Position numbers and translations under genes: made by a program. A stretch of DNA of 64,000 nucleotides from Synechococcales cyanobacterium S06 (GTDB lineage Bacteria; Cyanobacteriota; Cyanobacteriia; Cyanobacteriales; JAABRE01): positions 1-64,000 of the forward strand of contig JAABRE010000017.1 of NCBI GenBank assembly GCA_011391125.1. Reading direction: 5' to 3'. Below are positions 9,890 to 19,180 of this stretch, piece by piece (the first letter of the stretch is position 1; each line of letters starts with the position of its first letter). A model generated the notes under the pieces. The model did no database searches. It worked only from the letters and a program-made list of their open reading frames with translations, and had not been told where the DNA came from.

Positions 9890-10104
9890 GTGCTTAAAAT
9901 AGCTTGCTGAGAACTAGCAAATTATTAGGCTAAGTAAAATCATTGATACTATTCAATTCAAATATAAAGATTACGTAAAATTACTGACATTTTGTGAAAA
10001 ACCATTTATCATGGCTGTTAACTACTTAAGTATAAAGCCTAAGTATATTTAAGTGAATGTTTGATTTATTTTAAAAACAACAAAACAAATAGAGGTTAAC
10101 AACA

Positions 10105-10956
10105 ATGAAAGTTAATTACAAACAAATAATGGGTTCGAGTTTACTGGGTTTAGGATTTAGCCTTGTTTCGGGCGCTTTTTCGGTCGCTGATGCTTTTTCG
10201 ATCTCAGAAACCGGAGCATCATCCGGTGGAAATCCTGGAGGTCAACCTCTTTATAAAGTAGATATTAAAAAAACGGATATCGGAGAAACTTTTAAATTAG
10301 ACTGGTCTCACAGTGTCAATAGAGGTCAGAGTTCCTTAAGTATGGGTGCTGAAGCTTTTTTCTTGGTTAAGGATTTTACCAATGAATCTTTGGAATTAGA
10401 TATATTTCTCCTTAATACCACTGATTTATCGGGCTATTCAGACAAAAAAAACAATATTGTCAGTTTTGGGTTTGCCATGAACCCCAATGGTAGTGTTAAT
10501 AATTTTAATAATTTCACTTTGGGAACTCCTAACCAAGATTATGGTTACAGCAATCTTGAGGAAGACAATGTTTTTGATAAAGTAATCACCGGTAGTAAGG
10601 CCAAATTACCCGGTTTTCAATCTCTTGAAATGTGTTTTGTTTCTGATGGTTCTAAAAACCAATGTAATGGCGGCCCTGTCAAACTAGGACTAAAAGCCCA
10701 AAAATTTGATGCTTTTAATCTAAAAATTTCAGGTAATTTTGGTAATAATCCCAATCAAGCAGTTTCTTTACTGGATTTTGGTCTTAAATTTCAAGGAGAT
10801 TGGGGCAGTTATGAGTTATCTGGTCAACCAGATGATAATGTACCTAACGACGACAATCTCTTGTTAGAAATTCCCGAACCTAGTACAACAGTAGGTCTTG
10901 GTTTATTTGCTTTAGGTGGTTTGCGTTTAAGGCACAAAAAAAAGCGAATTAAATAA
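10105..10956 (+). CDS. PEP-CTERM sorting domain protein
   Basis: A 283-aa exported protein. The N-terminal signal peptide spans about residues 1-30 (hydrophobic GSSLLGLGFSLVSGAFSVADA). The middle is beta-rich, with no catalytic motif and one possible disulfide pair in the region MCFVSDGSKNQC. The C-terminus has the full sorting signal: PEPST, a hydrophobic helix (VGLGLFALGGL) and a basic tail RLRHKKKRIK. In the known family, exosortase cleaves this signal, linking such proteins to the cell surface or extracellular matrix. The ligand is unknown. AGAGG lies 11 bases before the ATG. Confidence 0.9.
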   Translation: MKVNYKQIMGSSLLGLGFSLVSGAFSVADAFSISETGASSGGNPGGQPLYKVDIKKTDIGETFKLDWSHSVNRGQSSLSMGAEAFFLVKDFTNESLELDIFLLNTTDLSGYSDKKNNIVSFGFAMNPNGSVNNFNNFTLGTPNQDYGYSNLEEDNVFDKVITGSKAKLPGFQSLEMCFVSDGSKNQCNGGPVKLGLKAQKFDAFNLKISGNFGNNPNQAVSLLDFGLKFQGDWGSYELSGQPDDNVPNDDNLLLEIPEPSTTVGLGLFALGGLRLRHKKKRIK

Positions 10957-11039
10957 AATATCGTCAATAAATAACAAAAATAGTGTAATGTTTGTACTTT
11001 AAGGAACAAAGTTCTGACTACAAACTAATTTAATTTGTT

Positions 11040-11693
11040 ATGTTATTATTGCAATTCAGCACATCTCATTATTGTCGCAAAGCTAGGTTAGCTTTAGGTT
11101 ATAAAAACCTCGACTATCAGGTAGAAAATTTAACTCCGGGGTTACATATTTTCAGGGTGAAACCATTAACTGGTTTAACAACTGTACCGGTTTTAATAAC
11201 AGAAAATGAGGTAATTGGTGACTCGACTAATATTTATCAATATTTGGAAAAAATCCAACCAGAACCTCCTTTATTTTTAACTGATTCTCAGCTACAAAAA
11301 CAAGCTTGGTTATTAGAAGATTGGTTAGATGAAAGTATTGGTACAGCTACCCGTTTTATCTATTACCATTTTCGGGCCAATGAGGGAAAATATATTGATC
11401 CCAGTTTAGCTAGTCAAGTAGTAATTAATATTGTCAGAAAGCAATATAACATTAATTTTGCCGCGGTGGAATTAGCAAAAAATAGGTTAGAAAAAGCTTT
11501 GGAAATCTTGTCAGTTTGGGCCAGTCAAAAATACTTAATTGGCAATAATATCAGTGTCGCAGATTTAACAGCATCTGCTTTATTATCTCCTTTAGCATTA
11601 ATACCTGAATATAAAAAAAATTATCCCTGGTTATGGGATAAAATCACAGAAATTCATCATATTTGTGGTGAAAAATTGCCTCCGGGATTATAA
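11040..11693 (+). CDS. Glutathione S-transferase family protein
   Basis: 217 aa with a thioredoxin-fold N-domain (about residues 1-75: FSTSHYCRKARLAL, cis-Pro region TTVPVLI, then GDSTNIYQYLE, the usual E-S/D-S/T glutathione contact) and an all-helical C-domain (WLLEDWLDE, LIGNNISVADLTASALL). The SHYCRKAR start suggests a Cys- or Ser-type active site as in omega/beta-like classes. Substrate unknown. It follows the PEP-CTERM gene by 83 bases with no strong terminator between. Confidence 0.88.
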   Translation: MLLLQFSTSHYCRKARLALGYKNLDYQVENLTPGLHIFRVKPLTGLTTVPVLITENEVIGDSTNIYQYLEKIQPEPPLFLTDSQLQKQAWLLEDWLDESIGTATRFIYYHFRANEGKYIDPSLASQVVINIVRKQYNINFAAVELAKNRLEKALEILSVWASQKYLIGNNISVADLTASALLSPLALIPEYKKNYPWLWDKITEIHHICGEKLPPGL

Positions 11694-11735
11694 ATAATTA
11701 ATTTAAGTAGTATTAATTATTTATCATCTTTTTAA

Positions 11736-14558
11736 TTAGATAAAAGTGAAGCTATTACTATTATTGAAAGCTAGTTCATGGCTGCCTTTGATAATAGCAA
11801 TTAAATCATTATTAGATTCTGAAAAGATAGCCGAGTCTTTGCTGTTATAAGGAGAGACTCCCATGACATAATCTTCAGAATTGCCATTAAGCTGAATGCT
11901 GTCTTTTTTGTCATTAAATCTTTTGATTACAGCATAATCATCGTTACCGAATTGATTATAGTAAGATTGGTTTTTATCTCCAAGAATGAAAGTATCAGCT
12001 TTTTTAGTACCAGTAAGAATGTCAATTTGACTTTCTTGAATTTGGCTTTTACTAGGGGGTTTTGTACTGCTAGAATCGTCATTGATGATTGTAGCCAGAC
12101 CTTGAGAATCACTAAGAGCAGCATTACTAGCATTACTCAAATTAACAAAAAAGGTTTCGTTTGCTTCGCTAACGGTATCTTGTGCTACTTTAACCGTGAT
12201 TGTTTTGCTAGTTTGACCTGCCGCAAATGTTAATTTTCCACTAATAGCAGTATAATCTTTATTAAAAGTAGTTGCTGTGCCGTCTGCTGTCGCATAATTT
12301 ACCGTAATTGACTGATTACTTGCTTGATTTAAGTTAACGGTAAAGGTGAAATTAGTAGTTTTTCCGGCTACTTTATTACTTCCTTCTTTGAGGGAAATAT
12401 CATTGATGGCAATGCTAGGAAGGGAAATATCATCATTTTTAATGGTAGCTATTCCCTGATTATTAATTAAACTTGCATTGCTGGGATTCGTTAAATTCAC
12501 CACAAAGGTTTCGTCACTTTCAGTAATCGTATCACCCATAACAGGAATACTAATTGTAGTGGTGGTTTCTCCAGGATTAAATGTTACTTTACCGCTACTA
12601 TTTTGATAGTCACTTCCAGCTGTTGCTGTAGCATTTGCGGTACTATAATCCACGGTGACAGTTTCACTAATTGCTTGACTTAAATTAAGGGTGAAAATGG
12701 CGTTAGTTGTTCCGGAATGACCTTCAGAAAGGGTAACATTATTGAGAGAAATTCCCGCATCATTATCTTGAATGGTTGCGATTCCTTGATTGTCAGCAAT
12801 GATGGCATTTCCAGTTACATTGCTTAAGTTCAAGTAAAAGTTTTCTGTGGCTTCTTTGTTGGTATCATTTAATAATTGAACAGTAATAGTTTTACTGGTT
12901 TCACCTGTAGCAAATGTTAATGTACCACTATTAGAATTGTAGTCACTTCCGGCGATGGCGGTATTCTCTACGGTTTGATAATTTACCGCAATAGAATTAC
13001 TACTAGCTTGGCTTAAATTGACGGTAAAAATAGCGTTGTTATCTTCAGTAATCGTAACATCATTGATAGATAAACTGGCGATATTTCCCCAAAGCAAATT
13101 AATTTGTTCCCCTAAATAATAGTCTTTAATCGTAATAGAACCATTATTAGATAAACTAAGAACTAAATCGTTAACATTTTGGGTTTGGGTAATAGTAGAT
13201 GAACTATAATTGGAAAGGTCTAAAATATCTTGACTATTACTGCTGTAAATTACGTCATTGCCCGTAAAGGTATTAGAGAAATAACCGCTAAATTTGTTAG
13301 GTAAACTATTAGCAATAATGTTGTCATTACTGGTAGAATTAATGAGGTTTTCAATATTAACATTATACGCAAGAGATGTCCCCGAATTATAATAGTCACC
13401 ATTGTCTGCACTGTTGTTAATTAACCAGCCTCCGGGGTTTAAATCAAAGTGATAACCAGCGCTATTAACAGCTAATTTAGAAAAATCTAATGTGTCAATT
13501 CCGTTAGTATCCCAGATAGTTTGTTTCGTTAAATTTGGAGTGTTTAAATATAATTCTCCATTAACAGTAAACTGATCAATTCGGTTATTAAATTGATAAA
13601 TACTGTCCTCAATATTATGCTCTTTTACCCCATAAAGTGATTGCAAAGCTTTAATATCATAAGGCATATATGTGCCTGATGAATTACCAGTAAAATTGTA
13701 ACTCATCACCGTATTTGTGATGTTATCTTCTGTTGTTGGTAAAGTGGTAGTACCATCATGGGGGTGTTTTAATCCTAATGTATGACCGATTTCATGGACT
13801 AGGGTCATAAAACCATGTTTACCCGCAGCATTTTGAAATCCATTCGTAGTGCTAGTGTTATCATAACTCGGGTTTAAATGTACGTCTCCTGACACACTAA
13901 ATAGGGACGTACTGGTAGGATAATAAGCATAAGCATAACCAGGACCATTGGATAACATGAAGCGAATTTGACCGATATTATTGGCGGTTTCTGTTACCTC
14001 GACAAAGTCAATGTTAGTAACTTCTTCTATCCAATTAAAAATAGTTTTAACGTTATTTTTAACCCCTTCACTTACTTCTGAAACGGTCTCACTTCCGTAA
14101 TATGTACCATTAAAAACGTCGTTTTCATAGAAACTATAACTAATTTGATTATTTGTCCATTTATAACCAGATAAAAGTGCATCAATGGAAGGATTATAAA
14201 CAGTATTTGATTCTTGAGGTGTGGTACTATTTGTAATTGCATTTTGAGGACTATTTTCATTAAATGTAACGACATTATTACACATTGGACAATCACATTT
14301 AATCCCTAATGACTCAATTTCTGGAGTAAATATTTGATGGTTTTCTGTGTCGATGAAACCCATTTTAGTATCTAATATACTAGCTTGATTATTATTAGTT
14401 GTATCACTAATAATTGTGACTAATTCTGTTTTTTCAAATACTTCGCTATTCTCGAATTCTTGCTTATTCTGCTCGGTTTTAGTATTTTTTTTGTGGCCAA
14501 CTAACAGATCGTTATCATTTAATAAAAGTTGATCTAAAGTTGAAGTAATGTTGATCAT
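11736..14558 (-). CDS. Secreted metzincin (M10-type) protease with Calx-beta repeats
   Basis: A 940-aa protein with a zinc-protease domain at about residues 130-320. The zinc motif H255-E-I-G-H259-T-L-G-L-K-H265 matches HExxHxxGxxH, and the Met-turn NTVMSYNF lies about 20 residues later. A serralysin-like linker follows (SLYGVKEHN, DTLDFSKLAVNSAGYHFDLN), then three Calx-beta domains (about 495-605, 610-715 and 720-835; each with ATAGSDY-, TFA.GETSKTITV- and GIATI.NDD-like signatures). The C-terminal 90 residues (GTKKADTFILGDKNQSYY...) resemble the end domain of many cyanobacterial type I-secreted proteins. There is no N-terminal signal peptide, consistent with type I export. AAAGGAAA precedes the ATG. 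Confidence 0.9.
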   Translation of the reverse strand: MINITSTLDQLLLNDNDLLVGHKKNTKTEQNKQEFENSEVFEKTELVTIISDTTNNNQASILDTKMGFIDTENHQIFTPEIESLGIKCDCPMCNNVVTFNENSPQNAITNSTTPQESNTVYNPSIDALLSGYKWTNNQISYSFYENDVFNGTYYGSETVSEVSEGVKNNVKTIFNWIEEVTNIDFVEVTETANNIGQIRFMLSNGPGYAYAYYPTSTSLFSVSGDVHLNPSYDNTSTTNGFQNAAGKHGFMTLVHEIGHTLGLKHPHDGTTTLPTTEDNITNTVMSYNFTGNSSGTYMPYDIKALQSLYGVKEHNIEDSIYQFNNRIDQFTVNGELYLNTPNLTKQTIWDTNGIDTLDFSKLAVNSAGYHFDLNPGGWLINNSADNGDYYNSGTSLAYNVNIENLINSTSNDNIIANSLPNKFSGYFSNTFTGNDVIYSSNSQDILDLSNYSSSTITQTQNVNDLVLSLSNNGSITIKDYYLGEQINLLWGNIASLSINDVTITEDNNAIFTVNLSQASSNSIAVNYQTVENTAIAGSDYNSNSGTLTFATGETSKTITVQLLNDTNKEATENFYLNLSNVTGNAIIADNQGIATIQDNDAGISLNNVTLSEGHSGTTNAIFTLNLSQAISETVTVDYSTANATATAGSDYQNSSGKVTFNPGETTTTISIPVMGDTITESDETFVVNLTNPSNASLINNQGIATIKNDDISLPSIAINDISLKEGSNKVAGKTTNFTFTVNLNQASNQSITVNYATADGTATTFNKDYTAISGKLTFAAGQTSKTITVKVAQDTVSEANETFFVNLSNASNAALSDSQGLATIINDDSSSTKPPSKSQIQESQIDILTGTKKADTFILGDKNQSYYNQFGNDDYAVIKRFNDKKDSIQLNGNSEDYVMGVSPYNSKDSAIFSESNNDLIAIIKGSHELAFNNSNSFTFI

Positions 14559-14681
14559 GGTTTGTTTTCCTTTGCGTTCTCTGCTATCCTAAATATAACT
14601 CCTTTTTGTAAACCACATAAGGATTTAGATCACCTAAAAAAGTGATATTTTGGCAAATAAAATAGGATATTTGAACACATT

Positions 14682-14963
14682 ATGAAGAAAATATTAATAT
14701 TAAGTATAATTACTTATTTCTCTTGTTTAAAGGCTGTTGCTTTACCACCCCCAGAAGACATACCAGAAGAAGTTTTGCGCACCGAAATCATCACCGAAGG
14801 GCGATCGCCCATTAATGGCGAACCCCTCAATGCGGCGGAATACGCCGAATTACAGGAACAATTAGCCACAGCAACATTGCCCCCAGAAATTAGTCCACAA
14901 CTGCGGGAATTAATCTTTTTACTCAATATTCGCGACTTTTTTAAAACGATTACCCCCTTTTAG
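14682..14963 (+). CDS. Small exported hypothetical protein
   Basis: 93 aa. A signal peptide (MKKILILSIITYFSCLKAVA, cleavage probably before LPPPED) precedes a short, acidic, proline-containing mature part (PPPEDIPEEVLRTEIITEGR, LNAAEYAELQEQLA) and a hydrophobic end. The pattern looks like small conserved cyanobacterial periplasmic/lumenal proteins, but I know no function. Divergent from the metzincin gene with 123 bases between. Confidence 0.75.
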   Translation: MKKILILSIITYFSCLKAVALPPPEDIPEEVLRTEIITEGRSPINGEPLNAAEYAELQEQLATATLPPEISPQLRELIFLLNIRDFFKTITPF

Positions 14964-15022
14964 GGAAGTTAAGAAGTAAGATGATTAACTACTGATTATT
15001 TTTCTTTGGCATTATTACCGAT

Positions 15023-15360
15023 AGACATCTTGCAAAACTAGGAATAAAATCAATTTTCCTACAGAAAGCGTCAATTTCGACCCTTATTACCTATTACCTC
15101 GGGTTTACGGAAAAAAGCTGAAAGCTATGTAGATCAAGACTTTTAAGTTGATTGGACTTGAATTAAGTGCAAGGATTTCAACAAATAATAGTAAAAAACC
15201 TTACATTTACGGGGATTAATCAAGATTTTTGCTCGTCAAAAGACGCGGTCAAACTATCAACTATCAACTATCAACTATCAACTATCAACTCGCCCTCACC
15301 AGCCATTTATTCAGCAAACCCTACCTATTACCTATTACCGCGACTTGGTGCAAGAAGTCT
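15023..15360 (+). repeat. Element R3, copy a, interrupted by R1
   Basis: An element with terminal inverted repeats AGACATCTTGCA (left) and the complement of AGACTTCTTGCA (right, ending 15360). It contains a unique segment (GGAATAAAATCAATTTTCC, AGAAAGCGTCAATTTC) and TTACCTA heptamers. An intact copy lies at 58140-58249. Here the heptamer part is split by an R1 element (15101-15321). Removing R1 leaves 117 bases against 110 in the intact copy. Confidence 0.75.
15101..15321 (+). repeat. Miniature element R1, copy b (5 heptamers)
   Basis: A 221-bp copy running from GGGTTTACGG to CAGCAAACCC, with five TATCAAC heptamers. It is 14 bp longer than copy a, exactly two heptamers. It sits inside the heptamer tract of an R3 element. 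A small plus-strand ORF through it is not a credible gene. Confidence 0.85.
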
Positions 15361-15497
15361 TATATTGTCAATTGTCCCTGATCCATTGTCAATTGTCAAG
15401 TATTTATCGGATAATTGACAAAAAATGTGTAAACTTTAGTTAATCTTAAGGTAATCACCTTTTTATTTAGTTTATTCTTAATATTGGTAGTTAATAA

Positions 15498-17795
15498 ATG
15501 CAAACACGGCTTACCCTTGATCAAGTTAATCAAATAGTTAATAATCTGCATCACGATCCATTTGAAATTTTAGGTTGTCATCCTCTCAAGAAAAAAGGCA
15601 AAGTTCAACAATGGGTGGTGAGGGCCTATTTACCAAAGGCTGACCAAGCTTGGGTAGTTTTACCCCAACAAAGAAAAGAATATCAGATGGAGTCGATTCA
15701 TCATCCGAATTTTTTTGAATGTATTATCAATGCCTCCGAATTAGCTAATTATCAATTTCGAGTTAAGTCAGGGGAACATGAACAGGTAATCTATGATACC
15801 TACGCTTTTTATTCTCCGAAGTTGACGGATTTGGATGTCCATTTATTCTCCGAAGGTAATCACCATCGGATTTACGAAAAATTGGGAGCTCACGTCACCA
15901 ATGTTAACGGGGTGAAAGGGGTTTATTTTGCACTTTGGGCTCCCCACGCGCGCAATGTTTCTGTAATCGGCGATTTTAATAGCTGGGACGGTAGAGAACA
16001 TCAAATGCGGAAACGGTTTAATAGCATTTGGGAGTTATTTATTCCTGGTTTGGATTTTGGGACTGCTTATAAATATGAAGTTAAAAACGGAGAAGGTCAT
16101 ATTTATGAAAAAACCGATCCCTACGGTTTTCAACAAGAACCAAGGCCGAAAACTGCATCTATTGTCGCTGATTTAGACAGTTATCAATGGCAAGATGATC
16201 AATGGCTAGAAAAACGTCGTCAAAGTGAACCTTTAAAGGAAGCAATTTCTGTTTATGAAGTTCATTTGGGTTCTTGGTTACATGGTTCTATGGACGAAAA
16301 ACCCCAGTGTTTTCAGGGAGAAGCAGAAGGAGTCCCTGTTTCTGAATGGAAACCCGAAGCCCGTTTTTTAACTTATTATGAATTAGCTGAAAAATTAATT
16401 CCTTATGTTAAGGAGTTGGGATACACCCACATTGAATTATTGCCCGTTGCTGAACACCCCTTCGATGGTTCTTGGGGATACCAAGTTACTGGTTATTATG
16501 CTCCCACTTCCCGTCATGGAAATCCCCAAGATTTCATGTATTTTGTCGATCAATGTCACCAAAATGGTATTGGGGTTTTAGTGGATTGGGTCCCCGGACA
16601 TTTTCCTAAAGATGGTCACGGTTTGGCTTATTTTGATGGTACTCATCTTTATGAACACGAAGACTCCCGTAAGGGTGAACACAAGGAATGGGGTACTTTA
16701 ATCTTTAATTATGGACGACATGAAGTCCGTAATTTCCTTGTTGCTAATGCGCTCTTTTGGTGCGATAAATATCATATTGACGGGATTCGTGTGGATGCTG
16801 TTGCCTCGATGCTCTACCTAGATTATGCCCGCAAAGATGGTGAATGGCTACCAAATCAATATGGTGGTCGGGAAAATCTGGAAGCTGCTGATTTTATCCG
16901 ACAAGTAAATAGTCTGATGTTTAGCTATTTCCCCGGTACTCTTTCCATTGCTGAAGAATCCACTGCTTGGCCGATGGTTTCTTGGCCTACTTATGTCGGT
17001 GGGTTGGGCTTTAACCTCAAGTGGAATATGGGTTGGATGCATGATATCTTGGATTATTTCAGCATGGATGCGTGGTTTAGGCAATTTCACCAAAATAATG
17101 TCACTTTCAGTATGTGGTATCACCACAGTGAAAATTTTATGTTGGCTCTTTCCCACGATGAAGTTGTCCATGGCAAGAGTAGCATAATTGGTAAAATGCC
17201 CGGGGATGAATGGCAAAAATTTGCCAATGTGCGCGCTTTATTTGCTTATATGTTCGCTCATCCTGGTAAGAAAACCATGTTTATGAGTATGGAATTTGGC
17301 CAGTGGGATGAGTGGAATGTCTGGACAGATTTGCAATGGCCTTTGTTAGAGTTTGAAAAACATCAGCAATTAAAACTGTTTTTTGCGGAGTTGAATTCGG
17401 TTTACAAAAATGAACCGGCTCTTTTTGAACGGGATTTTGAACAGGAAGGTTTCCAGTGGATTGATTGTAGCGATAATCGTCATAGTGTTGTCGCTTTCCT
17501 CCGCAGGGCGATCGATCCCAATGAGTTTCTGCTCGTAATTTGTAATTTTACCCCCCAACCCCATAGTCATTACCGTATTGGTGTACCAGAAGCTGGTTTT
17601 TATACCGAAGTCTTCAACAGTGACGCTCGTAAATATGGTGGTGCTAATATGGGTAATTTAGGTGGTAAATGGACCGATGAATGGTGGTTTCATAATTATC
17701 CTAGTTCTTTGGATTTATGTTTACCACCTTTGGGGGTTTTGATCCTTAAATTGGACAGGGAAAAAACCATTCAGGCCATTGAACAAAGCCTTTAA
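15498..17795 (+). CDS. glgB: 1,4-alpha-glucan branching enzyme
   Basis: GH13 enzyme that makes the alpha-1,6 branches of glycogen, the carbon store of cyanobacteria. 765 aa, with an N-terminal CBM48-type region ([12 protein letters not shown]; about residues 120-210 [20 protein letters not shown]), the catalytic barrel and a C-terminal beta domain. Catalytic residues by GH13 alignment are D433 (GIRVDA), E486 (IAEEST) and transition-state D554 ([10 protein letters not shown]); the 53- and 68-residue spacings match E. coli GlgB (405/458/526). No other glycogen gene lies nearby. Confidence 0.97.
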   Translation: MQTRLTLDQVNQIVNNLHHDPFEILGCHPLKKKGKVQQWVVRAYLPKADQAWVVLPQQRKEYQMESIHHPNFFECIINASELANYQFRVKSGEHEQVIYDTYAFYSPKLTDLDVHLFSEGNHHRIYEKLGAHVTNVNGVKGVYFALWAPHARNVSVIGDFNSWDGREHQMRKRFNSIWELFIPGLDFGTAYKYEVKNGEGHIYEKTDPYGFQQEPRPKTASIVADLDSYQWQDDQWLEKRRQSEPLKEAISVYEVHLGSWLHGSMDEKPQCFQGEAEGVPVSEWKPEARFLTYYELAEKLIPYVKELGYTHIELLPVAEHPFDGSWGYQVTGYYAPTSRHGNPQDFMYFVDQCHQNGIGVLVDWVPGHFPKDGHGLAYFDGTHLYEHEDSRKGEHKEWGTLIFNYGRHEVRNFLVANALFWCDKYHIDGIRVDAVASMLYLDYARKDGEWLPNQYGGRENLEAADFIRQVNSLMFSYFPGTLSIAEESTAWPMVSWPTYVGGLGFNLKWNMGWMHDILDYFSMDAWFRQFHQNNVTFSMWYHHSENFMLALSHDEVVHGKSSIIGKMPGDEWQKFANVRALFAYMFAHPGKKTMFMSMEFGQWDEWNVWTDLQWPLLEFEKHQQLKLFFAELNSVYKNEPALFERDFEQEGFQWIDCSDNRHSVVAFLRRAIDPNEFLLVICNFTPQPHSHYRIGVPEAGFYTEVFNSDARKYGGANMGNLGGKWTDEWWFHNYPSSLDLCLPPLGVLILKLDREKTIQAIEQSL

Positions 17796-17833
17796 TTAGT
17801 TGATAGTTGACAGTTGATAGTTGACAGTTAATA

Positions 17834-17932
17834 TAGCAATCCTAAAATAGGTGGTAAAAAATTGTTTTAACCAAACCCTTACTGTAGAGACGTTGCATGC
17901 AACGTCTCTACACAACGAATATCTGATTGCTA
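17834..17932. repeat. TA-flanked MITE R4a with 30-bp central palindrome
   Basis: Ends TAGCAATC and GATTGCTA, each flanked by TA (17832-33 and 17933-34), consistent with insertion at TA. In the middle, 17883-17912 is a perfect 30-base palindrome (arm TGTAGAGACGTTGCA). The two parts may be a MITE carrying a second palindromic repeat. No coding capacity. Confidence 0.7.
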
Positions 17933-17948
17933 TATCAATTATTAATTA

Positions 17949-18302
17949 GGGTTTACGGAAAAAAGCTGACAGCTATGTAGATCAAGACTTTCAAGTTGGT
18001 GGGACTTGAATTATAGTAATTCCAAATAAAAATTAAACAAAAGTTTTTAGTTTGTTGTTGGACTTTAGTCCTAAGAAGCGCTAAAGCGCAACAACGAACC
18101 TATTTTTCTACTGTTCTAATCTTAATTTACATTACTATAAGTGCAAGGATTTCAACAAATAATAGTAAAAAACCTTACATTTACTGGGATTAATCAAGAT
18201 TTTTGCTCGTCAAAAGACGCGGTCAAACTATCAACTATCAACTATCAACTATCAACTATCAACTATCAACTCGCCCTCACCAGCCATTTATTCAGCAAAC
18301 CC
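17949..18302 (+). repeat. Miniature element R1, copy c (6 heptamers), split by R2
   Basis: Same ends as the other R1 copies, with six TATCAAC heptamers. It is interrupted at 18014-18137 by an R2 element. Without the insert and its duplicated TA it is 228 bp, one heptamer longer than copy b. Its right end (AAACCCTA) supplies the stop codon TAG of the natD-like gene on the minus strand. Confidence 0.85.
18014..18137 (+). repeat. TA-flanked MITE R2, copy a, nested in R1
   Basis: 124 bp with inverted ends TAGTAATT and AATGTAGTAAT-like (TAGTAATTCC against the complement of ACATTACTA), flanked by TA on both sides (18012-13, 18138-39). The interior has two hairpins, GGACTTTAGTCC and GCGCTAAAGCGC. 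The other R1 copies read GAATTAAGTGC at this point, so removing the element plus one TA restores the empty site exactly. Confidence 0.9.
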
Positions 18303-19156
18303 TAATTACTAAATAATCCTTGGGGTTTTACTAACAGAATTATCACCATAATTAATAATGCTACCCCTAATTTATATTCCGGACCTAATACCAAGGTACT
18401 TAATTCACTGACCACGCCAATGATTAAACCACCAGCGATCGCCCCGTAGGGATTGCCGATACCACCAAGAATCACCGAAGCAAACATGGGTAAGATTAAA
18501 AACCAGCCCATATTCGGTCGAACTTGGGTCATTAAACCGTACATTCCTCCCGCTAAAGCAGTGAGAATACCTGTTATAATCCAAGTCCAGAAAACCACTT
18601 TTTCCACATTAATTCCTGACACTCTAGCTAAATCAATATTATCAGCAACGGCGCGCATTGCTTTACCGATTTTGCTATTTTGTAAGAGAAAATGTAGGGC
18701 AATAATTGCTAGGATAGCCAGAATAATTACAATTACTCGATAATAGGCAATTTTAACACCAAAAACATCGATCGCCTCCAACAAAGGTAAATTGTATGAT
18801 TGATTACCTCCCCCCCAAATTAAAAGAATGGTACTACGAAGAAATAAAGCCAAACCAATAGAAATAATAATTAAAGTAGTAGTATCAGCCCTAACATTTC
18901 TCATGGGTTTCCAAAGTGCTTGTTCGGAAATTAACATAGCAACAATTGTACCAAGACATCCGAAAATCATTGCCAACCAAATATTAACTCCATTAGTATT
19001 AGATAACCAAGTAAAATAAGCTCCCAAAGTCATAAAATCACCATGGGCAAAATTAGATAACCTTAAAATACCGTAAGTTAAAGTTAAACCCACCGCTGCA
19101 AGAGAAATAATACAACCTAAAGCAACACCATTAAAAATTAATTGAGCAATATCCAT
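18302..19156 (-). CDS. natD: Branched-chain/neutral amino acid ABC permease (LivH/NatD type)
   Basis: A 284-aa inner-membrane permease of the HAAT ABC family, with about eight helices and the family signature region GLTLTYGILRLSNFAHGDFM. In cyanobacteria NatD is one of the two permeases of the N-I neutral amino acid uptake system; the urea permease UrtB is a close relative, so the exact substrate is uncertain. The cognate ATPases, second permease and binding protein are not in this window, fitting the scattered nat genes of cyanobacteria. The C-terminus KPQGLFSN is full length, but the stop codon TAG is made by the end of an adjoining R1 element. Confidence 0.88.
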   Translation of the reverse strand: MDIAQLIFNGVALGCIISLAAVGLTLTYGILRLSNFAHGDFMTLGAYFTWLSNTNGVNIWLAMIFGCLGTIVAMLISEQALWKPMRNVRADTTTLIIISIGLALFLRSTILLIWGGGNQSYNLPLLEAIDVFGVKIAYYRVIVIILAILAIIALHFLLQNSKIGKAMRAVADNIDLARVSGINVEKVVFWTWIITGILTALAGGMYGLMTQVRPNMGWFLILPMFASVILGGIGNPYGAIAGGLIIGVVSELSTLVLGPEYKLGVALLIMVIILLVKPQGLFSN

Positions 19157-19180
19157 CTTTAAAAATAATTAAAGTTCATT

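Noticed and set aside
9472-9897. ORFs of 80 and 62 codons on opposite strands downstream of ndhD
   Set aside because: Both are made mostly of REP-like repeats and have no ribosome site or recognisable protein pattern.
15167-15418. 83-codon plus-strand ORF
   Set aside because: It is the translation of R1 and its heptamers (repeated TINYQLS).
16848-17216. 122-codon minus-strand ORF within glgB
   Set aside because: Antisense shadow of a strongly conserved enzyme.
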